DNA of 64,000 nucleotides from NCBI GenBank assembly GCA_030737875.1, contig CM060910.1, forward strand, positions 617,161,303 through 617,225,302. Reading direction: 5' to 3'. The DNA comes from Allium sativum (Eukaryota; Streptophyta; Magnoliopsida; Asparagales; Amaryllidaceae). Positions within the stretch are counted from its first letter, which is position 1, and the number at the start of each line of letters is the position of its first letter. Shown piece after piece: positions 22,529 to 33,845 of the stretch. The notes below the pieces were generated by a model. It saw only the letters and a list, made by a program, of their open reading frames with translations. It ran no database searches and had not been told where the DNA came from. Position numbers and translations under genes: made by a program.

Positions 22529-23770
22529 TTAACCCAGATATCGCCGCAAGTGCTGAGCATTCCAGGCTTTGGGAATCTCCTCGCCATCCACGGTCGTTAG
22601 CTTGAAGGCTTCTGTATCAAGTTTCCGTTGGATGGCATATGGTCCTTCCCACTTTAGACCGAATTGGGTTGAAGGCGGGAAGATTCATTTTAACACTAAG
22701 TCCCCTGGTTTGAAAGTCCTGAAGCGAACTTTTCGGTCATAATAATGTGCTACTTGGTGTCAATGTCTTGAGGCACGCAGGTCATCTTCGTCTCTTTTTT
22801 CTTCAACCTTGTCAAGAGACTCAAGGAGGAGTGCTCTATTCATTATTGGGTCATAGTATGTCACCCTATGAGAGGGGATTTCTAGCTCCACCGGGATTAC
22901 CGCCTTCGATCCGAAGAAGAGTGAAAAGGGAGTGTAGCCAGTTGTCGTCTTAAAGGTTGTTCTGTAGGCCCACAAAGCTTGCGGCAACTCATCCACCCAC
23001 TTGGCCATGGCCCGTTCCAACCGCTTCTGAAGGATAGATTTAATAACTTTGTTAATTGCCTCAACCTACCCATTTTTTTGTGGGTGAGCCACAGCGGTAT
23101 ACCTTTTATCAGTCTTCGGTATCCCAAATTAGCAAATACACAAAACTTATCACCTTCCTTGTCGTGATCGTGGTTAAGGGTTCAGCTTCTACCCACTTCG
23201 TGAAATAATCTACGGCGACGATCGCATACTTTTCTCCTCCTTTGGCGATGGTTAACACTCCAATAATATCAATTCCCCACACAGCAAATGGCCATGGACT
23301 TAACATTGACTTAAGGCGGGTTGGGGGTGCTCTGGAAATTTTGGCGAACCTTTGACATTTGTCGCAGCATCGTGAATAATCAGCTGCGTCTTTATTCACG
23401 ATAGGCCAAAAATAGCCATACCGCAGTATTTCTTTGCTAAGGTTTGGCCCCCGGTGTGATCTCCGCACTCACCTTTATGTACTTCCTGCAGTACACGTTT
23501 GATGTCGTCGTGTGTGATATACCTCAGTAGGGGCATGGAAAACCCTTGGCGATAAAGGATGTCGTCCTGTAAAATGTATCTTGCAGCCTTTCGTGTTACA
23601 GCTAGTCTTTCGCTTTTCTTCAATGGTAAAATTTCGTTTTTGAGGAATTTCTTGATTGGTGTCATCCATGAATCCCTCTCTAGCTCGACTTCTATGGCTA
23701 GTTCCACCTCCATCAGGTTGAAACTTGGTGACTCCAAAGTCTCTATCGGAATCATTTCAGTTTCTTAAGG
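22529..23770 (-). pseudogene. Tat-type integrase, with frameshifts and a deletion of the second catalytic Asp
   Basis: Read on the minus strand: a zinc-binding segment (VHKGECGDHTGG ... CDKCQRFAKISRAPP); the core start WGIDIIG (first catalytic Asp) and VDYFTKWVEAEPL; then FGIPKTDKR joins directly to YTAVAHPQKNG. In intact members about 25-30 residues including the 'TDNG' Asp separate these, so the second catalytic Asp is deleted. The third acidic residue survives in VEAINKVIK, but the Gln before it is a TAG. WVDELPQALWAYRTT and PFSLFFGSKAVIPVELEIPS follow, and the C-terminal WEGPYAIQRKLDTEAFKL ... WNAQHLRRYLG ends at TAA (22529-22531). A frameshift lies near 23400-23470. Confidence 0.88.
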
Positions 23771-24560
23771 ATTGTCGGAACTTGCTAGTTTAGCCAACCA
23801 GTCTGCTTTCTGATTTTCTATTCTTGGAATACGAGTTAAGCTGTAACGCTCTAAATTACCCAGTAACTCCTTTACTTTTTTAAGATAAGTGACAAGCCGA
23901 GGTCCTTTAGTAACAAACTCCTCCTGTACTTGGCAGACAACTATTTTGGACTCACAATATATATCCAGTGTCTTCACTCATAGTTCTTTGGCGAGCTTCA
24001 GCCCGGCAATCAGGGCTTCATACTCGAAATCGTTATTGGTAGTAGAAAATTCTAATCGCAAGGCATAGTAAATAGATCGTCCTTCAGGAGTGATTAAAAC
24101 AACTCCGGCGCCAAACCTTCAGTCATTCTTGGCTCCGTCCGTATATAACTTCCACAGACTAAGCTCTAACTCTTGTTCTAAAGTAACCACCTTATCACCC
24201 ACCGTTTCCTCTTTGGGAATCGTGAATTCAGCTATGAAGTCAGACAAGGCCTGCCCCCTTATTGATATATGTGGTTGAAAATTCAAATCGAACTGACTCA
24301 ACTCGATGTTCCATTTAAGTAACCGCCCCGAGGCTTCCGGTTTTAGCAACACTTGCCTTAAAGGTTGATCAGTGTATACAACTATCGGGTGAGCCTGAAA
24401 GTAATGACGAAGTCTGCGGGAAGCAATCAGGAGGCTATAAGCAAGTTTTTCTATTTTTAGATAATTACGTTCTACAGTGGCTAGCTTCTTGCTTACGTAG
24501 TATACAGGCCTCTGGACTTTGTCTTCTTCACGTACCAACGCTGTACTGACAGCATGAGAC
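23771..24560 (-). pseudogene. RNase H region (RT-RNase H and second RNase H-like domain)
   Basis: The first part reads RPVYYVSKKLATVERNYLKI and LAYSLLIASRRLRHYFQAHP, the RNase H-like connection of gypsy RT. The second is a type-I RNase H with LYTDGAKND (first Asp, then an in-frame stop), DFEYEALIAGL (Glu), IYCESKIVVCQV where family members usually have Asp-Ser, so the third acidic residue is Glu, and QKADWLAKLAS (last Asp). A second RNase H domain after the RT connection is typical of the Tat group. Stops near 24116, 23980 and 23766 break it. Confidence 0.85.
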
Positions 24561-25640
24561 GTTACGGCTAGTTAGACAAACAAATCCTCATGCTCCATGG
24601 GTTTTAACAATATTGGAGGCTTCTCTAATAAGTCTAATAGATTCTGGAAAGCCTCCACACAATCAGGAGTCCACTCAAAATTTCGTTTCCCTCGTTTTAT
24701 CAGATCGAAGAAGGGCACACACTTATCTGTGGCTTTGGAGATAAACCTGCTCAATGCAGCAACTTTTCCGGCAAGGCTTTGAACATCCTTAATCTTTCAT
24801 GGTTCTTTAGTATTCCTTATTGTTGCTATCTGACTAGGATTATTTCAATCCCTCGAAAGCTCACGATAAACCCAAGGAATTTCCCAGATGCAACCCAAAC
24901 GAACATTTTTGGGGGTTTAACTTCATCCCATACCTTTGTAGAATGTCGAACATTACGGCTATGTCTTTTGTATGGTCTGAAGATTGTCCAGACTTCACAA
25001 GCATGTCATCCACATAAACCTCCATGGTTTTTCCGATTTGATTATAGAACATGAGGTTGACCAAGCGCTGATATGTGGCTCTTGCATTCTTTAATCCAAA
25101 TGGCATTACCACATAACAATGTAACCCTAAGTCTGTGATGAAACTTGTGTGCTCCTGATCTGGTATGTGCATGGGAATTTGATTGTACCCCGAATAGGCA
25201 TCCATAAAGGATAAGAGCTCGTGTCCGGCCGTCGAGTCCACTAGTTGATCAATCCTAGGAAGAGGAAAGCTATCTTTCGGACAAGCCTTGTTCAAGTCAG
25301 AGAATTCAATACACGTACGCCACTTCCCGTTAGAATTTTTGACTAGACAAGATTTGATATCCAGTCGGGATATTTTGAATCCTTAATGAATCCATTATCC
25401 TTCAATTCCTCTACTTCTTCCTTCAAAGCTGCTGACCGCTCTGGGCCTAACATCTGTCTCTTCTACTTGACCGGTGGGTGCTTGGGATTGATGCTTAAAG
25501 AGTGGATCATAATAGTAGGTGAAATCCCACACATGTCAGCATGAGTCCAGGCAAACACATCTAAATTTTCCTTTAAAAAATCAACCAACTCTTTCGCTTG
25601 AATTGGATCTAACTGCGATCCCATCTTCAGTACTTTTGTC
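24561..25640 (-). pseudogene. Reverse transcriptase of the Tat-type element
   Basis: Minus-strand order: FLKENLDVFAWTHADMCGI, then ERSAALKEEVEELKDNGFI, NGKWRTCIEFSDLNKACPKD, FPLPRIDQLVDSTAGHELLS, FMDAYSGYNQIPM, VMPFGLKNARATYQRLV, and the catalytic box EVYVDDMLVKS. The thumb is LIKRGKRNFEWTPDC with EAFQNLLDLLEKPPILL. The YVDD box has the two Asp residues; the first catalytic Asp is in FMDAYSGY. Frameshift near 24870 (after KLNPQKCSFG) and stops near 25460, 25350 and 24570 inactivate it. The sequence order identifies a gypsy RT of Tat type. Confidence 0.92.
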
Positions 25641-25780
25641 GAATCTGCATCATCAATAGATATATCTGTGGTCGTCTCGTTGGGAGTCATCTTTCTGTCT
25701 TCGGGTTCTCTATCCTCTCTGGGATCTATATCCTCGAGCACATCTAAGTGCGACTCTCCTGGGGCTGGACCCCTCAATTG

Positions 25781-26330
25781 CTATGTTGAGTTTTCCTTCG
25801 AAATGGGAGAATCATCCTTAGATTCTATATTCAACCCCTTCATTAGCATCTTCAACTCCGTCATGTAACAAGCTTGTCCCGTAGCTTGGTTGCCTCTCAT
25901 CACCACTATTCCTGCGTCAGTCGAGAATTTAAGCAGTAAGCACCAAGGTGCAATACATGCCTTAAACTCGGCGAGGGCCGGTAGGCCTAGGAAAGCATTG
26001 TAGGGTGACACTACATCAAAAACTACAAATGGCAGGATTCTCACTTTCTGGCGATATCCTTGTCCTAAGGTCACTAATAATTCTACGTAGCCCATCGGAG
26101 CCGTTGACACTCCATTGAAGCCCCATATCTACCCTTCGCAGGGCATTAAATCTTTTGCTTCGAGTCTCATTTGTTCAAAAGCTTTCTTGAAGAGGATATT
26201 AACTGAGCTTCCGTTGTCCACCAACACCTTATGAACTAAGGCGGGGCCGATGGCCGTGGTAATTACCAGTGGGTCTTCGGTTGGTGATTAAATTTTGGTA
26301 TTGTCTCTACTATGGAATATGACGTCGTCT
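25781..26330 (-). pseudogene. Aspartic protease region of the Tat-type element
   Basis: The active-site segment VDNGSSVNILFKKAFEQM lies near 26170-26225, with the catalytic Asp in D-N-G-S-S as in Tat-group elements. A TAG follows near 26130. The C-terminal half (GYVELLVTLGQGYRQKVRIL, SPYNAFLGLPALAEFKACIA, LKFSTDAGIVVMRGNQATGQ) matches the gypsy protease flap and 'SPYN-x-LGRP' pattern. It lies between the gag zinc region and RT. Confidence 0.85.
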
Positions 26331-26429
26331 GACATCGTCTTTTGCTATTTTACTGGAGTAATGTCTTCGAGGTTACTGCATTCTCCTACCTCAAAGTGTT
26401 TGGCGGCATTAATGTACCGATCCATCGCT

Positions 26430-26930
26430 TTGATACTATGGCTAGCTAGATGGGTCCGCTTATAATAGTATTGATAACGATCCCCTTACCTTTCTGATGG
26501 GTTGTGGGTTTAGAAGTAAGCTGGTTTTGGTTCGGGGCTTGCCCTCCTTGCCCCTGTCCCGTGGGGCAACCTTGTACTCGTCTAACTTCCCTTCCCGCAA
26601 TAATATCTCAAATACATCTCTCAAATGACAGCATTCGTCGGTAGAATGACTGTGGGTTCCATGGAACAAACAAACTTTCCCGTTGCGATCTCTTTTTCAG
26701 TGGAGTCTTTGGGTGGTGGCTTTTTGTATTGTAATATGTTGTATGTATCCAAATAAATGTTTTCCAATGTGTCATTCAACGGTGAATAGTTCTCAAAAGT
26801 TTGGAATCGAGGTCTTTTGCTGGAGTTGTTCCCTCTATTCCTATTCCTCCTATTGCCATTTCCATTACTGTTGTTATTACCTCCGTTCTGGTTGCCGACG
26901 TTCACCTTAACCTTCCCCAAACTATCACCA
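26430..26930 (-). pseudogene. Gag nucleocapsid-like region
   Basis: Asn/Arg-rich, basic stretch (NQNGGNNNSNGNGNRRNRN) followed by FETYTPL-like 'FENYSPLNDTLENIYLDTYN', then CLFHGTHSHSTDECCHLRD and 'EILLREGKLDEYKV'. The C-x-FH ... GHS/T-x-E/D-x-C ... L pattern is the zinc-knuckle-like motif of Tat-group gag, used for RNA binding. A frameshift between the two parts lies near 26650-26690. Confidence 0.8.
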
Positions 26931-26989
26931 GATTGCTTTATAGAAACATTACTTTGGACACCTTCACTCGAGGCCCCTTAAGACTTTCT

Positions 26990-27620
26990 CTTTCCATTTG
27001 AATGAGCTTCTTCTCGCCTTAAGCGGATATTGGCCTTTTCGTAGAACAATTCACTAGTGGGGGTGGTTTCCCGGATAGATAATCCCCGAATTCTGTGTCC
27101 GAGTCAACACCTTCTATTAAGGCCATCAGAATAGTGGATTCATGAGGATCACTAACTTCAGTGACAGCCAGGTTGAAGCGATCTAAATATGATTCCAAAG
27201 ATTCATCTGGAGCCTGCTTATTCCTTGACAACTCTATGATGCTTTTGTATTTTCGAGCATGATGTCAAAACTGGTTCATAAAGCATTCACTCAATTCTGT
27301 GAAGTTTGATATTGACCGTGGGGGAGTTGGGTGAACCATATTAATGCCACTTCTTCTAGATAAATCGGGAAGGCCTTGCATTTTACAGCATTTGGAGCTG
27401 CTGCGGCATTCATGAACCATGCATACCTCATCAGATGCTATCCTGGGTCGATTCTCCCTGAATACCGATCCATATGTGGCAAGTTGAATCGCCGACGGAA
27501 CTGGAAGTCCAATATATCATCTGTGGAGGGGGTATGACTTCTCTCAATGCCCCAGTCCTCATTAGTGTATTGTCAGCTTTCGGACATGATTTTACGCACT
27601 ATTGCCCATATATCGGCATT
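26990..27620 (-). pseudogene. Retrotransposon gag (capsid) domain
   Basis: Read on the minus strand: FNLPHMDRYSGRIDPG, YAWFMNAAAAPNAVKCKAFP, then ALIWFTQLP, SISNFTELSECFMNQF, and ELSRNKQAPDESLESYLDRF ending EFGDYLSGKPP. This is the 'retrotrans_gag' pattern (D-x-H...C-K-x-F...W...LP...F...ESL-x-x-Y-x-x-RF). Stops near 27460 and 27265 and small frameshifts are present. Confidence 0.85.
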
Positions 27621-28403
27621 TGTTAACGTTTGCACAGGTTCTCTAGGTCTGATATTCGGATTACCCATGTGTTCCTAATTAGGGGATAACCTCCTGTTTC
27701 TAGCGGCAGCTGCTCTACACTGCACCCTATGCTCCCGGTCAATCTCAGGAGGAACGAGTTGGAGAAGTTGTTGTTGCGTAGGATTAGTAATATTAGGATC
27801 CCTGGGTAGAAGGTGGGATCCATGCATGGGTAGCAACATAGGCTCTCGCAGGCTCGGGTCATCAGGTCCTAACGCATGAGCAGCATCTTCACGGGACCTT
27901 AAAGATCCAAAGGTAAACTGATAAAGATTTTGAGGCCACTCAAGCAGCCTTCTTTCATGAGTATGTCCTTCATCCAAAGAAGATGAATAGTCTGCAGCAA
28001 GGCGGCGTGTTGGGGAAGGTGTCTTTTGTCTCCGGAGCTCATTGAGTTCCCTACTTATGGTGATCATGTTTTCCTGCATGCGAAGACTGTCACGTTTATG
28101 GGCTTCCAATGCATTTCTAGTACTCTCCAGCATGTAAGGAAAACACGAAAAATCCTGGCGCGTGATATATGCAAATGGAGCAGGCTGATCATCAGTTGTC
28201 GTGGCGGCATCGGAGCATTGGTGGGTGCTCGAGTAGAAGTACCAGCTCTAGCCTGGTTCGGGTGGGATCGGAGCAGAGTGGTAATGCCAGACTGGTTCGG
28301 AGGGGGAATGTGAGTGGCCTCAACATGATTGGATCGGATCCAGTTCATCAGTTCGGTTCGGATCTTCCAAACCGGATCGGCCTGCTCTAGAATCTTGATC
28401 GCG
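27621..28403 (-). pseudogene. Gag N-terminal region, truncated by family B insertion
   Basis: An ORF on the minus strand includes MLESTRNALEAHKRDSLRMQ, MITISRELNELRRQKTPSPT and a Ser/Arg/Pro-rich linker to 27675. Upstream, ADPVWKIRTELMNWIRSNHV and HIPPPNQSGITTLLRSHPNQ read in another frame and are broken by frameshift near 28180. The first part, a helical/coiled-coil gag N-terminus, is cut at 28404 where family B begins; the rest is outside the window. Confidence 0.7.
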
Positions 28404-28753
28404 TGTAACGTCCCGGAAATTTGCGATCTTTGGTCATCGACATAAAACCCACGTCGATTATCCAAACATCGAAAATACCGGTAGTTAATGAAAGAAATTA
28501 GAGGGTGAGAATAGATAAGATAGAAACTTAGAATAGAAGAAGAAGAAGAACATACAACATCAGAGTAAACACGAATCTCACAACGAAACGAATAACTATA
28601 TTTCATAAGATAATTTTGAAATAAAACAGTATCTGTATACAATACCATTTTTAGAGTATAAGACTTACAACATAGCGGAAATAACAATAGCTATAAAATC
28701 TTGAAGCCTCCTTCTCCAGCTCTTCAAGTATCTGTAAATCCCGACTACTTAAC

Positions 28754-28810
28754 TGCCCGTACAAAATTGGGCACCCAAGAGTTCAGGGAAAACAAAACAA
28801 AATAAACTTC
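28754..28810 (-). other. Twin-hairpin module, family B LTR copy 1
   Basis: Plus coordinates: TGCCC (28754-28758) with GGGCA (28769-28773), and AGTTCA (28780-28785) with TAAACT (28803-28808). In sense RNA the second stem keeps a U-G wobble. Confidence 0.55.
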
Positions 28811-29897
28811 GGGTCAGTCATGTAACTGGTGTGAGTAAACTCAAATCATTTGATTTAACTTTCAAAATTTCTTTTGAAACAAAGGATAATAATAAGACTG
28901 ATCCACACATAAACATGGATGGCTTTTACCTTATGATAACCCAAAATATTTCTAAAACGATACTTGTTTGATATTACAATAATGTCTAGATCAAGTAAAT
29001 AGAAATCTAGCAGAAACGCTGGCATCTAACGTTCTAAATATATAATATACAATCAAAACCGCAGGCTCTAATTTGGGGAATGGATTCCAACTATGACAAG
29101 GTATGGATCCACCTTCCGATTAGTGTACTCTAGAAGCGATACACTGAAGTTCAACAAGAACATCTTGTAACTCGGCCACACATGAACGACCATTCATTTC
29201 TCTTGAATGTATCGAATATATTGCCACCCCTCGGTTAGTATTCCAACATAATCGTTCCCGGGAGATCCAGAATTGAAAGAAGTACAAATATGAATATTCT
29301 CTAGATGGTGACAATATACCCTAATTGGGTGCAGCCCACTTAGCTATGCTACCTGCTCGATTTCTATCATTTCCCAGTTGATGAGGCTTGAGGTTATAAC
29401 GTATCTCTATATAGATCACGTCTTCATTTACTTTGAATGCCACGTCATCATACCCGTCAAATCACAAATTGATTTCCCCAAAAATACCACAGGTATAAGC
29501 TAAGAGAAACGAATTCCTCTGCCACCAATGTAAATACGTTTGAAACGATCAACTTACGCGATCTACCAGATATACTCTGTCAGACATCCGTCCATTCAAG
29601 TTGTCCTGGGACTGGACAAAACGAAGGCACTATTCAATACATCCATCTTAGGCAATCTCTACCTAAGATTTATACAATACCCCTTGCACTTTACTCCATC
29701 TTCAATATATTCAGCATACATGGTTTGCAACGCTTATGCCAATACGGAGTGGTTCTTCAGATAATAATCCAACCGGTCTCACCATATTAACAACGTAAAA
29801 ATGGTCAGAAACTTTGATAGTTGGTGATTTAACTATCAAATGAAAACACGTATGCAAACAACAATCTTATTTCCAATTGGAATTTCTATTGATCAAT

Positions 29898-29940
<43 letters not shown>

Positions 29941-30839
29941 TATTTCCTTATTTTCTATATTTAGAAAATATATGTTATGAACATTGGAAAACATTCCCAT
30001 TGCTTATTTACTTATCACTATTCTACCACATCTATCAGTCTCTGATTGTAAACTAGTATGAGAACAATTCCCTAAGTATCAATCCCGAAGATCAAAACCA
30101 ACATCAGATACACACTTAGAAAACCATTTAACTTAACTAATCCCCAGTCAGTTTCTAATTTAGCTTAACTCCATTTCTTAATTCCTTATAAATAAAAAAT
30201 TGCATTTTCTATGTTTAGAAAATATCTCTGATTCTATATTTGGAAAACATTTCCAAAACTCATTTATATGGATTTCAAACTAACGTTGTATAAAACATCG
30301 TTACGACCGCTCCATCCATAAATCACTTATTACTTAACTGTATTTCTAACTAAATCTCGCCCTCGAACCTCAACTATTTCTTAGTTAAATAAGGAAGTCA
30401 ATCAAGTTGGGGTATAATTACCTCTCAGACCTTAACTGAACAACGTTCTTAATCTTGCAATAGACAAAGCTCACCGCTCCAATTTCTACAATCAATTGCT
30501 TACGCAAATTCTCGGATTCAGATTATGAATCCACTTCTTTTATGAAAACATTTATTATAACGCTAACGTTATAAACCCTACTTTTGAAATATCTAACTTA
30601 GAAATTTAACTTAAATTCTTATTTTGAATAAATAAGCCAACAACTAATTTATTTATAAATAAACAAATCTGGATTAAAAACCGGAAAGTAAATAATACTT
30701 TCCCAAATTCGATATAATAGAATTCGACATATATCTCTCTTTCGAGTAATCTCTATTCGATAACTCCTTTTCGAATAAACTATATTTGATTAACTCTCCT
30801 CGAATAAACTATATTCGATAACTCCTTTCTTCGAATAAG

Positions 30840-31070
30840 TATATTCAATAACCTCACTTCGAATAACTAATATTCGATAACCTCACTTCGAATAACTAAT
30901 ATTCGATAACCTCACTTCGAATAACTAATATTCGATAACCTCACTTCGAATAACTAATATTCGATAACCTCACTTCGAATAACTAATATTCGATAACCTC
31001 ACTTCGAATAACTAATATTCGATAACCTCACTTCGAATAATTAATATTCGATAACCTCACCTCGAATGAC
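30840..31070. repeat. 29-bp tandem repeat in family B LTR copy 1
   Basis: Unit 'TTCGAATAACTAATATTC' followed by 'GATAACCTCAC' repeats about seven times without spacers, near-identical. It is more degenerate in copy 2 (45080-45240). Confidence 0.92.
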
Positions 31071-31209
31071 TAATATTCTATTAACTCCTTTCTTCGAATA
31101 AACCATATTTGATAATTCCCTTCGAATAAACTATATTCGATTATTTCTTTCGAATAAACTATATTCGATTATTTCTTTCGAATAAACTATATTCGAAAAT
31201 TCCTTTAAC

Positions 31210-31530
31210 CCTATTAAAATAACTAATATTCGACTAACTCGATTAACTCTAATTGAATAACTCTAGTCGATTTAACTCTAATCGATTAATTCTAATTGAT
31301 TAACTCTAATTGGTTAACTCTAACTGATAAACTCTAACTGATAAACCCTAACTGATTCTCTAACTGGTTAACTCTAATTGGTTAACTCTAACTGGTCACT
31401 CTAATTGGTTAACTCTAACTGGTCAACTCTAACTCTAATCGATTAATTCTAACTCTAATTGATTAACTATAACTCTAATCGATTAACTCTAATTCTAATC
31501 GATTAACTATAATTCGATTAACTCTTCTAA
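31210..31530. repeat. Simple repeat (TAACTCTAA-T/C-TGATTAACTC)n
   Basis: Irregular short repeats of TAACTCTAATCGATTAACTC and variants (TTGGTTAACTC, ACTGGTTAACTC). The homologous stretch is 45470-45715 in LTR copy 2. Confidence 0.85.
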
Positions 31531-31761
31531 CTCATTTTGATTAACACATCTTGATTAACTCTACGTCCATATTCAGTTTCAAATATCGATGTTGAAATCG
31601 GTTCTTACTTCTCTATATAAGTCCTGACTTATATATTCTATTTACCCAATGATAAATATTTTATTTAATTTATAAAATATTATTTATAAATTAGTCTTCT
31701 CAATCTATCGACTAGAACATATTCTATTTAAAATCTTTGCTTTAAATCCATATCATGTTAT

Positions 31762-31782
31762 ACCCGTGTGCGAAGCACGGGT
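31762..31782. other. ACCCGTG-N7-CACGGGT hairpin in family B LTR
   Basis: ACCCGTG (31762-31768), loop TGCGAAG, CACGGGT (31776-31782): a perfect 7-bp stem. In copy 2 the left arm is ACCCATG (45949-45955), losing one pair to a wobble. Confidence 0.6.
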
Positions 31783-32318
31783 CTAAACCTTTCAAATATA
31801 AAATTGTCTTTTATATTATTCTATTCATTTTCAAGTATTTCCTTTTATAATCTATTTATTTTCAAAATAAATTCCTTTTGATAATTCCATTTATTTTACA
31901 AATAATTCCTTCTCAATTCTATTTGTAAATGTTTTACAAATAATTCCTTTCAATTCTTTTTTCTATTTGTTTTACAAATATTTTCCTTTTCTATATAAAA
32001 TCCATTGATTTTATATAAATAATTCATTTTCAAAATACACTTTGAAAATCCCCTTTTCTACATTCCAGTATTTCTTACAGTATTTAAAATACCCAAATAA
32101 CAATGATCGATATCATTTAAACACACATAATCAACAACAGATTATATATCACATTATATATTACAATATACGAACAGAACAGTATTATAAATATTGAGGA
32201 ATCCAGTTGGATCCCTCCAACCTGTTTCTGTGCACCACAGATGTTAAACAATATAATTAACATTGATTTCATTTCAAAATGAAATATTCTGCTAAACAGA
32301 ATCAATATTTGATTAACG

Positions 32319-32356
<38 letters not shown>

Positions 32357-33835
32357 TTATCTATGATTTCAACCAATACATAAGCAATTCAACCAAACAG
32401 TTAACACACAGCAATCAACAAAAAATTATCAGTTGTAAAACATGCTATAAAAATATAACTGTTCAGAGTTGGTGAGTTTTACTCACATTGGACGATCATC
32501 ATTAATAACGATAACCATCGCTTGATTCAAACGGACAATTTATTTTGCTATAAATTGTAACAAGCTCTGATTCGCTTCCAGTCAGTTCCATTGTGGAGCC
32601 ACCTTCCATACGATCCCAATGGATCCTGTTTTTTTATTTCATTCACATATGAATTTGTTATGCTTTATACAAATTAATACACTATTAATTTAAAATAAAC
32701 TTTAAATATTTATATTATTATTGGGCCAAACCTTTTCAAATCCGGTCCATTTCCCACGTCCCCAACTCATATTAAAGTCTCCTTCTTCACTGATAAAAAA
32801 CGCGCTCCGGTTATTCATGTATGGCCATTACCACAGCTTCCAGCTCACATACTTCCTCACCACGAAACATCACCAAAACACCACTATACCAATCTCCATC
32901 ACAAACTCCATCTGCACCTCCCTTTTCTCCTTCATGTACACAAACCCATTACCGCATCATGCAACTCCATCCTACATAATCATCATTTCACAAACTGGTA
33001 ATCCGACTTCACCATATCCGCAACCTTTTTCATCCTATACATTGATGCATGTTGTAGTTCTTTCATACGTGCTCACCCATGCGTACTCATATCAGTGCAA
33101 AACCATACAAAACCCTCGCCAAAACAAGATAGTCCTCCCTACCTCATGCTGTAAGTTCCCAAAGTTCTATCTAATTCTCCATAGCATAACTAACTCGGAG
33201 TTTGCTCCTTTTAGAACCGAATCCAATATGAAACAAATACAGAATATACGAATAAACTGGGATGAAATCTAATTCACTAACTGAACAGTGAACACAGTTC
33301 AGACTTTCTTTGTGTCTTCGGATAATAAATGTACCAATTTTATCACCTATCACGATGCATTCAAACTCGCGCCTCCTGATGTCTACCAAACTCATCTCGC
33401 AACATTCCTCAGCACCTTCACATACGTGGATTAACAAAGACCAACCCTAACCCTTCCAAAAACTCAACAGAACATCTAGTTGTCGTTCACCATCCCTCAG
33501 TTCGTCGGAGGTCACCCACGCCCCACGGTAATGACCCCCTTCTCAACAGCCTCGATAAACCACCCTGCGCCCTGACTTCCCCTCTAGCTCCTCCGCGCCC
33601 CTGTTCAAACAAGAAACCACTGCTCAAAAGCAGTTCCAGGGGAAAATGAATCGCACTCGACCCGACTCAAGGTCGAAGTCCTTGATTTCCAAGCTAGAAC
33701 GAATTCGAGTTTTAAATTGTTTTTATTTTCTTTGATTTTTGTGAGATGCGATTTTGTTTGTGGAGAAAAGAACTGGCGGCTGCAAGAAAATGGATCGGGG
33801 AATGAGATATTTTAGGGTTAAGGGGTATGATGGTT

Positions 33836-33845
33836 TGTTTATAGA
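33836..33845 (-). promoter_or_regulatory. TATA box, family B LTR copy 1
   Basis: TCTATAAACA on the minus strand, about 1,065 bp into the LTR. The matching site in copy 2 is the canonical TCTATAAATAAA (47998-48009). Confidence 0.5.

Larger units (their letters stand above)
15807..28403 (-). mobile_element. Tat/Retand-like Ty3-gypsy retrotransposon, minus strand, 5' end displaced
   Basis: Reading right to left on the minus strand: gag (to 26460), protease, reverse transcriptase, RNase H, integrase (ends 22529), then an extra ORF in antisense orientation (plus strand, 18127-21716), polypurine tract and 3' LTR (15807-16568). Gag-pol followed by a long antisense ORF before the 3' LTR is known from the Tat group (Retand, Grande, RIRE2). 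Its 5' LTR and gag start are beyond the family B array inserted at 28404. All coding parts carry stops or frameshifts, so it is a dead copy. Confidence 0.87.

Noticed and set aside
29899..29938. TA microsatellites (also 3340, 5655, 15666, 32325, 40129, 42042, 44201) as regulatory elements
   Set aside because: Simple repeats in LTRs, variable between copies; no evidence of function.
30840..31070. CRISPR-like array of 29-bp repeats
   Set aside because: The repeats are head-to-tail without unique spacers, in a plant LTR; it is a minisatellite.
32721..33272. 183-aa ORF antisense to family B
   Set aside because: Broken in the sister LTR (46900-47410), no domain, low-complexity composition.
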